The translations under genes and the position numbers were made by a program. Shown one piece after another: positions 1-9,409 of a DNA stretch of 64,000 nucleotides. This DNA is from Ectobius pallidus (lineage: Eukaryota; Arthropoda; Insecta; Blattodea; Ectobiidae). The notes under the pieces were generated by a model that saw only the letters and a list, made by a program, of their open reading frames with translations, ran no database searches and was not told where the DNA came from. The first letter of the stretch is position 1. Each line of letters starts with the position of its first letter. The DNA is taken from assembly GCA_964059195.1 (NCBI GenBank), contig CAXKWD010000006.1, forward strand, positions 67,969,073-68,033,072. The letters are read 5' to 3'.

Positions 1-1524
1 TATATCAAAACAACAATTGAAATTTATGCTAGCTTGAGGCATAAAATCATTGGTTGAATTACTGGTCTTGCTTGTCATAGCATATAATGTTACATAACTT
101 GAATATCCTTTACAACCTGGATTTAAGGTAAGAATACCTGTATTACTAATTTTCAAAGTGGTACTTGTGCTTGGACATAATGTCGTAAATATCTCTATTC
201 GTGGAGCTACGTATATCCACTGATTGCTGAGATGCAAAGGGATGTACAAAGTTTGACTTAACCTCACAATTCTAATGTTACAACTCTCAGGCATCTTTTG
301 TGTTGAAGGGTGTAACAGTGTTGATTCACAGTCATTCCCTGGTACATATGCATAAATAGGAATTTCTGCTTTACATATATACAGAAATTCATTAGGTTGG
401 AAACATGTCAGTAACTCATTACCAGTTAGCTTACCGTAATGCTGTCTCAAAACATCACTGAAAACATACTCTTTCCTTACATCTACATAACCATACAATT
501 CGGGATTAGAAGATTGGGGAGTTGGTAAAGGTAACAGTTTATATAACTGATATTGGGTAGGGTTAATCAAAGGAATATTTAATACATACACAAGGTATTG
601 TTGGTAGGAATATGTTGTAGGTACAACAATCTTTTGAAGTTCAGAAAAAGGAAGATTAGGGTACTCCATTCCGCTAGGCAGATGTTCAGATTTTAACAAT
701 TCCTTAATTTTCATAGGCGTTATTAATTGTGGTTGCATAAGTCCTACTTCGGCATGTACAAACGCGTCTGTTAGAGTGTCAAATGCATGTTGACTTTCTT
801 CTATTCCTCTCTGTATTAATCGAAACTGTTCATTAATTAAGTTTACTTGATTTACCTCTTCTTCAATTTCACTAAAGTGTTTGTCTGTATATTTTGTTAA
901 TGTCAATAAATTATCTTTTAATTTCCTTTCATTAATATTAACTCTTTGAATTGTATTGTTAACATTTAAAATAGTGGATTTAATAACAGTCATTTGTTCA
1001 CTTGACAAATGTAAATATTCTTTCTGTCTTTGTTCTAATTCTTTTATGTGTGTATTGTAGTTAGAAGCATCGGAATCTGATAAAGTACCGAATAATACTT
1101 TCTCTATTTCTCCAATAAAATTTAGAATACCACGCTTTTTGCGTTTGTGTTCATCATAACTTACATCGGTTTTCAAATACTGAGCTACTATATCTTTTGA
1201 TCTATCTATTTGTTTCGATTTGGAACTCATGTAACGTCCAAAGTTTTGACAATCAGTTAAATGATACCATGATTTATTCGAAAATTTCATACAATAATCT
1301 GTTACTCTTTTATAGTGTTCTTTAGTTCGATTCCATACGTCTCTAGCTGGACTCAAATCTATATATGTGATTACTTTCCATTTCGTAGGATAGAATAGAA
1401 CACTACCCACTTCATCAAAATATAACCCTGCTTTTGAATTTATTTCTTTTGCCTCTTGAGTTTTCCCTACCGTACACCAATACAACAAAATTAACGAGAG
1501 CAGTATCCACTTGACAAACTGCAT
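1..1524 (-). CDS. env: Envelope glycoprotein, baculovirus F-like (errantivirus env), C-terminus off-window
   Basis: This encodes the fusion envelope protein of an insect endogenous retrovirus, expected in the secretory pathway and at the plasma membrane. The ATG at 1522-1524 lies 6 bases after the pol stop and opens 508 codons with no stop to the window edge. A hydrophobic signal peptide covers about residues 3-15. A furin-type basic site, RKKR, ends at residue 131. It is followed by a glycine/phenylalanine-rich fusion-peptide-like stretch (GILNFIGEIEKVLFGTL), the hallmark of baculovirus F and errantivirus Env proteins. Next comes a long, probably helical region (about residues 150-300), then a cysteine-containing ectodomain. 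The membrane anchor would lie left of position 1. Errantivirus env is normally made from a spliced RNA; I did not identify the splice sites. Only the first 508 codons are visible, so intactness of the whole gene is unproven. Confidence 0.9.
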   Translation of the reverse strand, partial: MQFVKWILLSLILLYWCTVGKTQEAKEINSKAGLYFDEVGSVLFYPTKWKVITYIDLSPARDVWNRTKEHYKRVTDYCMKFSNKSWYHLTDCQNFGRYMSSKSKQIDRSKDIVAQYLKTDVSYDEHKRKKRGILNFIGEIEKVLFGTLSDSDASNYNTHIKELEQRQKEYLHLSSEQMTVIKSTILNVNNTIQRVNINERKLKDNLLTLTKYTDKHFSEIEEEVNQVNLINEQFRLIQRGIEESQHAFDTLTDAFVHAEVGLMQPQLITPMKIKELLKSEHLPSGMEYPNLPFSELQKIVVPTTYSYQQYLVYVLNIPLINPTQYQLYKLLPLPTPQSSNPELYGYVDVRKEYVFSDVLRQHYGKLTGNELLTCFQPNEFLYICKAEIPIYAYVPGNDCESTLLHPSTQKMPESCNIRIVRLSQTLYIPLHLSNQWIYVAPRIEIFTTLCPSTSTTLKISNTGILTLNPGCKGYSSYVTLYAMTSKTSNSTNDFMPQASINFNCCFDI

Positions 1525-1530
1525 ACTCCG

Positions 1531-4500
1531 TCAATCTGAAAGAGAAGATAAGTAAGACTTTAACCTATTTTTATGCACTTCTTGACGCTTTCGTTTACCT
1601 AGCTCCTGGATAATTACATTAGGGCCTTTGTCTTCAATTATTTCAAACGGACCTTTCCATAGTCCATCGAGTTTTTGCCTATTCTCAATCTTTAACAAAA
1701 CTAAATCGCCTTGGTTATATGAACTCACTATTTGTGAACCTTTTGCTTGTTGCGCTTCCTTTTTAAATTGCAATCTCTCTTTAGCCACTTGAAAAGTATC
1801 TTGCATTTTCTTCTTGATATCAATTACAACATCTTCATAATTATACTGTATTGCTTGACTTTTCTGCAACACTCCTGGTATATTAGCGATTTTCCCAAAC
1901 AAAATCTCATAAGGTGTAAACTTTGTTACTGAATGTGGGGTGGTATTATATGCAAAAGTTGCAAAATTCAACCATTTATCCCATTGAGTGTTTTTGTCGC
2001 CACAAAAACATCTTAAGTAGTTTACAAGTGTTTTGTGCGTTCTCTCTAATGCTCCATTGCTTTCTGGGTGATACGCTGCAGTATTTATTTTCTCTATCTT
2101 CATCAATTTACATATGCGTTTAAATACATCACTCATAAAATTTGCACCTTGATCTGTGACTACATTATTAGGTATTCCGAAAATTAATATTACTTGTTCT
2201 ACGAATGCTTCGCTTACTTCATCAGCCGTCTGCTGTTGTAACGGTATTGCTCTCAAGTATTTACTTAAATTGTCCTGACAGGTCAGAATGTATTTATATC
2301 CCCTTTCTGTTACAGGTAATGGTCCTACCACATCTAAGTAAATCTTCTGCCATGGTTCATTCGCAGTGTCTGTTATCTCTAACATTTGTTCTTGCTTTCT
2401 ATCCATCTGTTTATGTTTCTGACATACCTCACACCTTTTTATGTACTCTCGCACGTCTTTCTCTAACCCTTCCCACTGAGTGTAAAGCTTAATTCTTTCC
2501 ACTGTTCTTGTTATGCCTTGATGTCCCCCAACCGGACAGTTGTGCATCTCAATGATTATTTTCTTCTTCCTCTCAGGAGTTACTTCTTCCGCATCGCATA
2601 TCAAACATTCTACAGGGTACCTGCTAAGACTGTCTGCGTTGCATTGTTTTTTTCCTTCTCTGTGAACTACTTCATATTCGTATTCTTCCAACAGCAATTT
2701 CCATCGTATTAATCGTGAACTCGGGTCTTTAACATTGAATATCCATATCAATCCTTTGTGGTCGGTTACCACTTGAAACTTTCTACCTAGTAGGTATGGT
2801 CTAAAATGTTTACATGCCCAAACTATAGCTAGAAGTTCTTTTTCTGTGGTTGAATAATTTAATTCAGCTCGATTAAGAGTACGGCTTGCATAAGCTATAG
2901 GCTTGTCTTGACCTAATTTTCCTTGACTTAATATTCCTCCAATTGCATATCCACTGGCTTCAGTGGTTAGAATAAAAGGTCTTGTGAAGTCGGGGTATTG
3001 TAATAATGGTGGGTTTATCAATTTTGATTTTAACAATTCAAAACTATTCTTTTCTTTCTCTTCCCATTTCCATACTACATCGTTCTTTAGTAAATCTGTC
3101 AATGGTTTTGCAATAGCACTAAATTGATCAATAAACTTTCGATAGTAGCCTGCCAACCCTAAGAATGATTTTACATCTTTAATATTCTTAGGTGTGGGGA
3201 AACCTTCCACTGCAATTACTTTCCTTGAGTCTGGTTTTACTCCTTCTGAAGTTACTATGTGTCCTAAATAGCTCAACTCTTGTTTTAAAAATTCACATTT
3301 GTCTGGTTCTAGTTTAATATTAAACTCTCTTAATTTGGAAAGTACTTCTCTTAATTTGTCGTTATGCTCTTCAAGTGATTCGCCAATTACTAAGATGTCG
3401 TCCATATAGACTAACGTTCTTGTGCCTATTACTTCTGATAGTACATTATTCATCATTCGCATAAACGTAGCTGGACTTGACTTGAGACCATATGGCATTC
3501 GTTTATATTCAAAATGTCCTCGAGGTGTGCTAAACGCAGTTTTGCATTGATCTTCTTCTACAATAGGAATTTGCAAATAGCCACTTGCACAATCTAAAGC
3601 GGAAAAATATCTAGCTCTTCCTAACTTGTCAAGAATATCCTGTATATTGGGTAATGGGTATGAATCGCCTACAGAAATTTCGTTAAGTTTACGGAAATCT
3701 ACGCACACACGAAACTTCCTCTTACCTGATGCATCCATTTTCTTAGGTACTACCAACAACGGAAAGTTCCACTCACTCTTGCTATGTGTAATAATGTCAT
3801 CATTTAGCATTTGATCTACTTGTCGTTGGATTTCTTCCTGTTGTGCTTCAGGTAGCCTATAATTTTTCAAAGTAATTGCCCTACCTTTTGGAATATCTGG
3901 GGTAGGTATAGTATGTTGTGCTGCGTTTGTAGCAGTAAGTTTATCACCTGGTAACTTGAAAACATCTAAATATTCATGGCATATTTTTACTATGTCTTCT
4001 TTTCCCTCTGCGATGTGTTCTAACCTCAAGTTGCTTTCTAACAATTTTATTCTTTCTGCCCGACTCATTTTATTTTGATCTTCATGGTCTTGGGTTCTCT
4101 CGTTACTCTGACAAGGCGGTTTTTCTAACCTCGGTGCTGTTCTTAGTCTAACTGGGTGTTCATTCTGATTCATCACCAAACAACAAAATTTATTATTCTG
4201 ACAGTTCACTAAGCTGCTCGCACATATTACTCCTTCTTGCAATTGCTGATGTTCAACAAATCTAACTCCCTTTTCTTTTGTCGTGCATTCAATTATCTTT
4301 TCAGTGAGAGGTTCAATTATTTGCGTAAATTCATATTTATGTTCATTTAACCAAGTTCTTCCCAATAAAAGATCTAACCCTCTTGGTAAATCCTCAATTA
4401 CATAACACTCGTGTTTTTCTAATGCATTATCCAGTCGCAAACTAACCTTTCCATTTATCTGTCTCTCTTCACCTGTTATACCTTTTATAATAATGGGTGA

Positions 4501-4848
4501 CGAATCCCATCTATTATTCTTAAGCGATTTCTCTCTAACTAATGAGATATCTGATCCTGTGTCTAAGAGGGCTACTCCCAGACCTCCTATTAACTCTTCA
4601 CATAAAACATATCTTTCAAATTCTCCTAGCTTTACTTTCTCATTCTCTGTGCTTCTGCGTAAGTCACAATTTACTTTAGTGCTCCTCTGTGAATAACAAT
4701 TTACTTTAGTGCTCCTCTGTGAGTCACTCTTACCTAAGGCGTCCCCTAGATGATATCTACCGCAACCTTCAATACAGGACTGTGTCGATTGCCCAGACAG
4801 CCCTACTGTCTGTTTCCCTGGTTCGAGCCTCCTTGCTGCGAATCGGAA
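1531..4848 (-). CDS. pol: Pol polyprotein: protease, reverse transcriptase, RNase H, integrase
   Basis: The frame is open from just after a TAA at 4849-4851 down to the TGA at 1531-1533, about 1105 codons. No ATG fits the domain layout, because the protease lies upstream of any convenient Met, so entry is most likely by -1 frameshift from gag. Domains in order, numbered from 4848: aspartic protease with LLDTGSD (D96-T97-G98), then LLLGRTWL; reverse transcriptase with YMDD at 481-484; RNase H, whose first acidic residue is Glu (E630, in TTEAS) where Asp is usual, with the later E, D and D kept; integrase HHCC zinc finger; integrase core with D (YLDVVG), D (TDQGANF) and E (HPESNGALER); and a C-terminal GPF-type module (KGPFEII). 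The length fits gypsy-like Pol. The whole frame is uninterrupted, which suggests recent activity. Confidence 0.93.
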   Translation of the reverse strand, partial: FRFAARRLEPGKQTVGLSGQSTQSCIEGCGRYHLGDALGKSDSQRSTKVNCYSQRSTKVNCDLRRSTENEKVKLGEFERYVLCEELIGGLGVALLDTGSDISLVREKSLKNNRWDSSPIIIKGITGEERQINGKVSLRLDNALEKHECYVIEDLPRGLDLLLGRTWLNEHKYEFTQIIEPLTEKIIECTTKEKGVRFVEHQQLQEGVICASSLVNCQNNKFCCLVMNQNEHPVRLRTAPRLEKPPCQSNERTQDHEDQNKMSRAERIKLLESNLRLEHIAEGKEDIVKICHEYLDVFKLPGDKLTATNAAQHTIPTPDIPKGRAITLKNYRLPEAQQEEIQRQVDQMLNDDIITHSKSEWNFPLLVVPKKMDASGKRKFRVCVDFRKLNEISVGDSYPLPNIQDILDKLGRARYFSALDCASGYLQIPIVEEDQCKTAFSTPRGHFEYKRMPYGLKSSPATFMRMMNNVLSEVIGTRTLVYMDDILVIGESLEEHNDKLREVLSKLREFNIKLEPDKCEFLKQELSYLGHIVTSEGVKPDSRKVIAVEGFPTPKNIKDVKSFLGLAGYYRKFIDQFSAIAKPLTDLLKNDVVWKWEEKEKNSFELLKSKLINPPLLQYPDFTRPFILTTEASGYAIGGILSQGKLGQDKPIAYASRTLNRAELNYSTTEKELLAIVWACKHFRPYLLGRKFQVVTDHKGLIWIFNVKDPSSRLIRWKLLLEEYEYEVVHREGKKQCNADSLSRYPVECLICDAEEVTPERKKKIIIEMHNCPVGGHQGITRTVERIKLYTQWEGLEKDVREYIKRCEVCQKHKQMDRKQEQMLEITDTANEPWQKIYLDVVGPLPVTERGYKYILTCQDNLSKYLRAIPLQQQTADEVSEAFVEQVILIFGIPNNVVTDQGANFMSDVFKRICKLMKIEKINTAAYHPESNGALERTHKTLVNYLRCFCGDKNTQWDKWLNFATFAYNTTPHSVTKFTPYEILFGKIANIPGVLQKSQAIQYNYEDVVIDIKKKMQDTFQVAKERLQFKKEAQQAKGSQIVSSYNQGDLVLLKIENRQKLDGLWKGPFEIIEDKGPNVIIQELGKRKRQEVHKNRLKSYLSSLSD
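4666..4725 (-). repeat. In-frame 30-bp tandem duplication in the protease leader of pol
   Basis: Two adjacent 30-bp copies (4666-4695 and 4696-4725) differ at about three bases near their ends. They add ten residues to the Gag-Pol linker ahead of the protease without breaking the frame. Confidence 0.85.
4794..4818 (-). promoter_or_regulatory. Probable -1 ribosomal frameshift site between gag and pol
   Basis: On the minus strand the heptamer G GGA AAC (4812-4818) sits in the gag frame exactly as X XXY YYZ requires, 6 bases before the gag stop. Pol is in the -1 frame. Directly downstream is a perfect 7-bp inverted repeat, CAGACAG/CTGTCTG (4794-4812), with a 5-base loop that contains the gag stop codon. 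The spacer between slip site and stem is shorter than the usual 5-9 bases, so the hairpin may be only part of the stimulator. Confidence 0.75.
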
Positions 4849-5690
4849 TTAATCCTCACTCTACACGACTTATAATCATGTCCCGTCTTATGACATCGGG
4901 AGCATGTAACTCTCTTCCTACAGTCCCTTGCCATATGGCCCTTGCCTTGGCAATTGTAACATGTGACTTGATTCACCATGTTTACTTCTCTCTTAATAAA
5001 AGGTTTCCTATCTTTGTCATGATTTCCCGCTGTAGTTTGCTTGTTCCACAATTGTCCTCCTGCTTGATTATTCCTGAATCGTTCTGATTTTAAATTACTT
5101 TCTTCTTCCAAAGCGGAATCTACTAATTGAGCCAATGAAACATCTTCTCCTTTTCCCTTCACAACATATTTAATTCTATCATCTCTCAAACCTCCAACAA
5201 ATGTTCCTTTTAGAAGTTCCCCTGCTAAAGCATTAGCGCCTTCCTGTAAATTACTATCTGGATCGCGTTCCTCCAGGCGAGTCATTCTGTTTCTGCTTGC
5301 TCGCTGCAAATCTCTACCTAGTGTATCAACCCTGGATGCCCACTGAGCTACAGTTTCATTCTGTCCCTGCCTAGTTGTGTATAAATTTGCTGCATGAAAA
5401 TCTAGTGTTCTACGTACTGAATAATTTTCCTCAAGTATCTTCCTAATCTGGGGCCACGTGTTCCTCTGAACTCTTGCTAATAACTTCTCTTTAGCATCTC
5501 CCTGAATTTTGGACTCTACAAATTTAAATAGAACGCTCTGTTTGTCGGGGTGAACTAATTCATAGGCGGCTTCTACGCCATTACAAAAAGATCTAAGTTC
5601 GCGCACATTGCCATCAAATATGTGGGGAATTAGTTTTATAGCTTGAACCACTGGAATATACACATCATGCTCTACCTCATCATCTGCCAT
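4803..5690 (-). CDS. gag: Gag (capsid/nucleocapsid) of the errantivirus
   Basis: A 295-residue structural protein that would assemble particles and bind the genomic RNA. The ATG is at 5688-5690, followed by an acidic N-terminus, then a mostly helical capsid region with a retrotransposon-gag-like stretch at about residues 20-200. Two CCHC zinc knuckles lie near the C-terminus: CX2CX4HX4C at residues 244-257 and a second at 263-276. A basic, Gln/Asn/Gly-rich tail ends at the TAG at 4803-4805. It is short for a gypsy-type Gag, but both knuckles are intact. Its last 46 bases overlap the pol frame (4803-4848), and the overlap holds a slippery heptamer in the correct phase. Confidence 0.9.
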   Translation of the reverse strand: MADDEVEHDVYIPVVQAIKLIPHIFDGNVRELRSFCNGVEAAYELVHPDKQSVLFKFVESKIQGDAKEKLLARVQRNTWPQIRKILEENYSVRRTLDFHAANLYTTRQGQNETVAQWASRVDTLGRDLQRASRNRMTRLEERDPDSNLQEGANALAGELLKGTFVGGLRDDRIKYVVKGKGEDVSLAQLVDSALEEESNLKSERFRNNQAGGQLWNKQTTAGNHDKDRKPFIKREVNMVNQVTCYNCQGKGHMARDCRKRVTCSRCHKTGHDYKSCRVRINSDSQQGGSNQGNRQ

Positions 5691-6134
5691 AGTGAAAATG
5701 GACTAACCTTTGACAGTAAAAGATGTAGGGTGGTGTGGAGGTCCGAAGTTCTGCCCCTGTGCTGCTCCTCGAAGCAAGGACGTCTCGCGTCGGATGCTGC
5801 TGCCGGCTGGACACAACCAAGTTCCCTCGGGTGCCTGTGGTTGCCGCTAATGGTGCCTCCAACCACGAACTGCGTAGACCCCTTCTGCTGAATAGCCTGG
5901 TAGGTGGGTTGATCAGATCCGCCTCCAGTCGTCCTCCGGAACGCTGACCCTCGAGTAGACCTGCTCGCTGTCGTCCAACCTCGGCTGGACACCGATCCCA
6001 GGTCCTTCCGGTCCAGAAGAAGCAAGTCGTGATCCGTTGACGTAGTAGACTTGTTAATGAAGAAGCAAGTCGTAATCCGATGACGTAGTAGACTTGTTAA
6101 TTAATTGCTTGCAATCCCACCGTCGCTGCCACCA
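5691..6134 (-). other. Errantivirus leader between LTR and gag, with primer-binding-site candidate
   Basis: This untranslated leader is more GC-rich than its surroundings. Directly after the LTR, reading the minus strand from 6134 to 6113, is a sequence starting TGGTGGCAGCGACGG. It begins with the TGG expected of a site complementary to a tRNA 3' end. I could not match it confidently to one tRNA; serine-type acceptors are the nearest idea. A 117-codon upstream frame (6025-5672) overlaps the first bases of gag. It has no recognisable product and may be an upstream ORF or chance. Confidence 0.6.
6018..6103 (-). repeat. Two 43-bp tandem copies in the errantivirus leader
   Basis: A segment beginning AGAAGCAAGTCG occurs at 6018 and again at 6061. 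The two copies differ at a few positions. It lies between the primer site and gag, where packaging signals are often found. Confidence 0.85.
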
Positions 6135-6906
6135 TGTAATGAATTTGGATTGCTTGGAGTCGAAGTTCGGGAAAAGAAACTAAGTCCTTTTCTCTTGCAA
6201 TGTTTAAGTAACAAGTCTTTATTATAATAGATCAGTCGTACACAGTTACATGAAGCGTAGAAATACAGATGATCGTCTCGGTGGAGACTAGAGTGCTGAG
6301 TGCCCAGATTCTAACACTAGTACATGTTTATATACTCTTAGCAAAGGGTGGGAGTTACATAGACTCTTAAGTGGTTAAAGTGGCAACTCTTCCTTATTGC
6401 ATAGTTAGATATCCTTATGATAGCTAGAGTGCTACCCTTGTACACATTAGAGTGGTTAAAGTGGCAACTCTTCCTTATTGCATAGTTAGATATCCTTATG
6501 ATAGCTAGAGTGCTACCCTTGTACACATTAGAGTGGTTAGATATCTTTATGGCATCTTGAGTGCAACCCTTGTTATACATTTGAGTGGTTAGATATCTTT
6601 ATGGCAACCCTCTTACACATTAGAGTGGTTAGGTATCTTTATGGCATCTAGAGTGCAACCCTCTTACTGTGGAGTGGTTGGGTATCTTTATGTCATCCAG
6701 AGTGCTACCCTCTTATACACTAGAGTGGTTTGGTATCTTTATAGCATATAGAGTGCAACCCTCTTACTTGAGATTCCATTAGGGGAGAATAACTTCCGGG
6801 GTGCATTTAAGTGATAAGTGATACAAGTCGGACTTCCTGGTTGTCCTTAAGGAAAAATATAAAGATATTCATACTGTACATAGTATTGTGGTGCAAGATC
6901 ATTACA
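6135..6906 (-). repeat. 5' LTR of the errantivirus (772 bp)
   Basis: The LTR begins TGTAATGA at 6135 and ends TCATTACA at 6906 on the plus strand, a perfect 8-bp terminal inverted repeat with TG...CA ends. A polyadenylation-like AATAAA lies on the minus strand near 6219, about 80 bases from the primer-site end, as expected for R/U5. The inner end abuts the primer-site candidate. Confidence 0.88.
6371..6780 (-). repeat. Tandem subrepeats in the U3 part of the LTR
   Basis: Two near-identical 81-bp units start at 6371 and 6452. They are followed by several shorter, divergent units of about 50 bp built on GAGTGGTTAGATATCTTTATGG. Such U3 repeats often act as enhancers or insulators (gypsy is a known case); here that role is only inferred. 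Confidence 0.85.
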
Positions 6907-7845
6907 TACCGGTAGGAACTTTTCTTGTTTCAGTGAGATCATACAAATATTTCGTCACTATTTTGTAAAAAATCCTTGCATAATTATGGTAACTTAACCA
7001 TGTTCTTGTGTATAATACCAACATAGCAATAATAATAATAATAATAATAATATATTTGTAAAATTATCATATACACAAATAAATAATCCAAATATGGAGC
7101 TTCAATCTGGCCATAAAACACATTTCTAAGTCTAGTTTCATATTCTATACATTCAATGAATAAATGTGATGCAAACTAGGCTACAGGTAGGCTTCTTGTG
7201 TCCGAACTGACACCAATGTAGGCAGGATGATTTGTTACGAGAGGATGTATTGCTGGCTCTATTAATTCTGAAAAAGGGCAGTACCCCTGCACCCTATCAA
7301 TCAGGAGAGCGTTGATTTGCTCAGGTGACCAGGCTAATGAGTTCATAAGGGAACACTAAAGTGTTGTCATATTGAGAGAAGAGGTGCAGACATATCAACT
7401 CGTATAGTCGCCACAATCCAAATGAAATATTTCATATATGATTAGTGTAGAAGCATCAGTATTAGTAAAAAAGTAATTAGACCTATTTATAATACAAGTT
7501 TTAAACTGTCATTTTTTAAGTGTTTGGAGTTACAAAAATTCCAAAAAAATATTGAATTTGGTATCTTGTAACATTGTTTTATACGATAGCACTATCTTCA
7601 TAGTAAATAAATACCAATATTTCAAAAGAAAGACGTTATAAGATAACCATTCATGCAGCCTGAACCTGCGATCACACAAGAGTCTAGCCGGAGTGCTCGA
7701 AGTGTAAGGCTTTACGTCATCACTCAATACCAGTGCGCATGTCTCAGGCAGCACAGAGCAGAACAGCTGACTTTTGTAAACATAAACATAAACATAACCA
7801 AATTTTCGTTGCAAGCAAAGTGAAACTTTATGGAGTCGCCTAAAA

Positions 7846-7899
<54 letters not shown>

Positions 7900-7902
7900 T
7901 AC

Positions 7903-7944
<42 letters not shown>

Positions 7945-8455
7945 CATCATTAATATTAATATTAGTGATCTATGCTGGGTCTCCAATGTGTTCTAAGGAG
8001 TGTAGATTTTTTGTTTGGATAATTATGTTTAAGCCTTTATAGCCTATAGTTGATGCTGGTTGTAATAATCTGGAAGATGATTTTATACATTCCGTTTTTT
8101 ATGTGTGCAGTAAGGTTAGTGCATGAACACAAACAACCTTGTTTTTTTCTGTTGCTACAATCATATAAACTTAACGCCTAGTTAGTTTATCACGAAAGAA
8201 TTTTTGACAATGAACCTGCGGCACCGAAATTGCATGGTGTAGCCTAAAGTATTAATAAAAAAATCACAAAAAGATACATTTTTAGTCATTTCATCATCTC
8301 TGTCTTGGGCTAAAACCATAGGTAGTCTGCTATGCTCTAGCTAAAAGTCAAACTGTTAGTAAGACATATATTTATAGTTTATTTTATGGTTAATACTTCA
8401 TATATTACATCATTCAGAAAGTAGTGGGATAATTTTATAGGTTGATTGCAGTACT
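6907..8455. other. Unassigned AT-rich DNA with microsatellites
   Basis: No gene is supported. The stretch holds (AAT)n at about 7027-7051 and a long (TTA)n tract at 7847-7964. A poly-leucine reading frame over the latter is an artefact of the triplet repeat. Confidence 0.7.
7847..7964. repeat. (TTA)n microsatellite
   Basis: About 118 bases of TTA repeats with a few ACT and ATC variants. Confidence 0.95.
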
Positions 8456-8470
8456 ACCTAAAATTATAAA

Positions 8471-8713
8471 AACTAAAACTAAACTCCGTGGCGCGACATC
8501 CCCGAAGGGACAAGGCCTACCACCCGACCGCTACCTATAGGCAGATGGCAGGATTGGGGGGCTATCAAGTAGCTCCTCAATTTGAATCACGAGGCTGAGT
8601 GCACCCCTACCAGACCTCCCTACCTCAGAAAAATCCGAGGAGGTACCAGGGATCGAACCCGGGCCGACGGATCCGTAGTCAGATACGCTAACCACAAGAC
8701 CACGCCGGCGGTC
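8471..8713 (-). mobile_element. tRNA-derived SINE with 15-bp target-site duplication
   Basis: On the minus strand the head carries an A-box-like TGGTCTTGTGGTTAGCG and a clear B box (GGGTTCGATCCCT) of a pol III promoter. A non-tRNA body and a 3' tail rich in TTTTAGTTTTAG follow. The 15-bp sequence ACCTAAAATTATAAA flanks it perfectly at 8456-8470 and 8714-8728, so the ends are exact and the insertion is fairly recent. A truncated relative lies at 17862-17965. Confidence 0.9.
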
Positions 8714-8728
8714 ACCTAAAATTATAAA

Positions 8729-9401
8729 TGGATAAAAATCACTCTAAATATTAGCATAAGGTAGCCTACCTACAGTAGTTGGTTTTTCTTAGTTTCTGAG
8801 GATGAGTGGTATTATCATTTCCACATACGTCTTTCCTTTCATTCCAAGTTGCTGAATAATTATCATTCCTTCATTTCTCAATGCGTTATAATTTAGTGGG
8901 AATTATTTATAATTAAAATAACCCACTTATGATTTATAAACTATGTTATACATTATAATTTGAAGTAGAAGATACAGTGAAATAATAGGAAAGAAATAAA
9001 CTGCAATCAAATAAGACAGCATATGTGAAATCTGGCCTGTACATCTCCAGTATCACAGAATCTTCAAATTGTTAATTGTGAAATTAACAACGCAGAAATT
9101 CTTATGTATACAAGAATTTGTCCGTACACTACATAATTCTTAAAATAGCGAGTATATACTTCTGTTCTCTTTTAGGCCTACACAAGTGTTATTGTAACAT
9201 CTTCCTAACTAAGAGGCACAAACATTTGTTTTCTTTATTTAACTTGATTGGATTGTGAAACACTTTTAAAAATCTTTAGATCATCAAAGAAAGGAGACAA
9301 TCATAAATTGGTTGTGCTTAAACAGTTAAAATTAAAGAAAAACTTCTATGATAATAGGAATTAAATAAATTAAATGTTCCCACTCTTTGAGTTTACAATT
9401 A
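8729..9401. other. Unassigned AT-rich DNA
   Basis: No coding region, RNA gene or repeat structure seen. Confidence 0.6.
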
Positions 9402-9409
9402 TTAATCAG

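Larger units (their letters stand above)
1..6906 (-). mobile_element. Endogenous errantivirus (Ty3/gypsy-type LTR retroelement), 3' end outside the window
   Basis: Read on the minus strand the order is LTR, primer-site region, leader, gag, pol, env. This is the gene order of insect errantiviruses such as gypsy. Gag, pol and the visible part of env have no stop or frameshift beyond the expected gag/pol frame change, so the copy looks young. The second LTR and the target-site duplication lie left of position 1 and cannot be checked. Just outside the visible LTR the bases at 6907-6910 are TACC, a possible 4-bp target copy. The family assignment rests on the combination of a YMDD reverse transcriptase, an HHCC/DDE integrase and an F-type envelope. 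Confidence 0.93.

Noticed and set aside
5672..6025. 117-codon frame in the viral leader as a separate gene
   Set aside because: Low-complexity Arg/Ser/Gly content and no known counterpart; at most an upstream ORF.
6338..6580. 80-codon minus-strand frame with repeated peptide
   Set aside because: Product of the LTR U3 tandem repeats.
7830..8042. Poly-leucine reading frame
   Set aside because: It is the (TTA)n microsatellite read in frame; not a gene.
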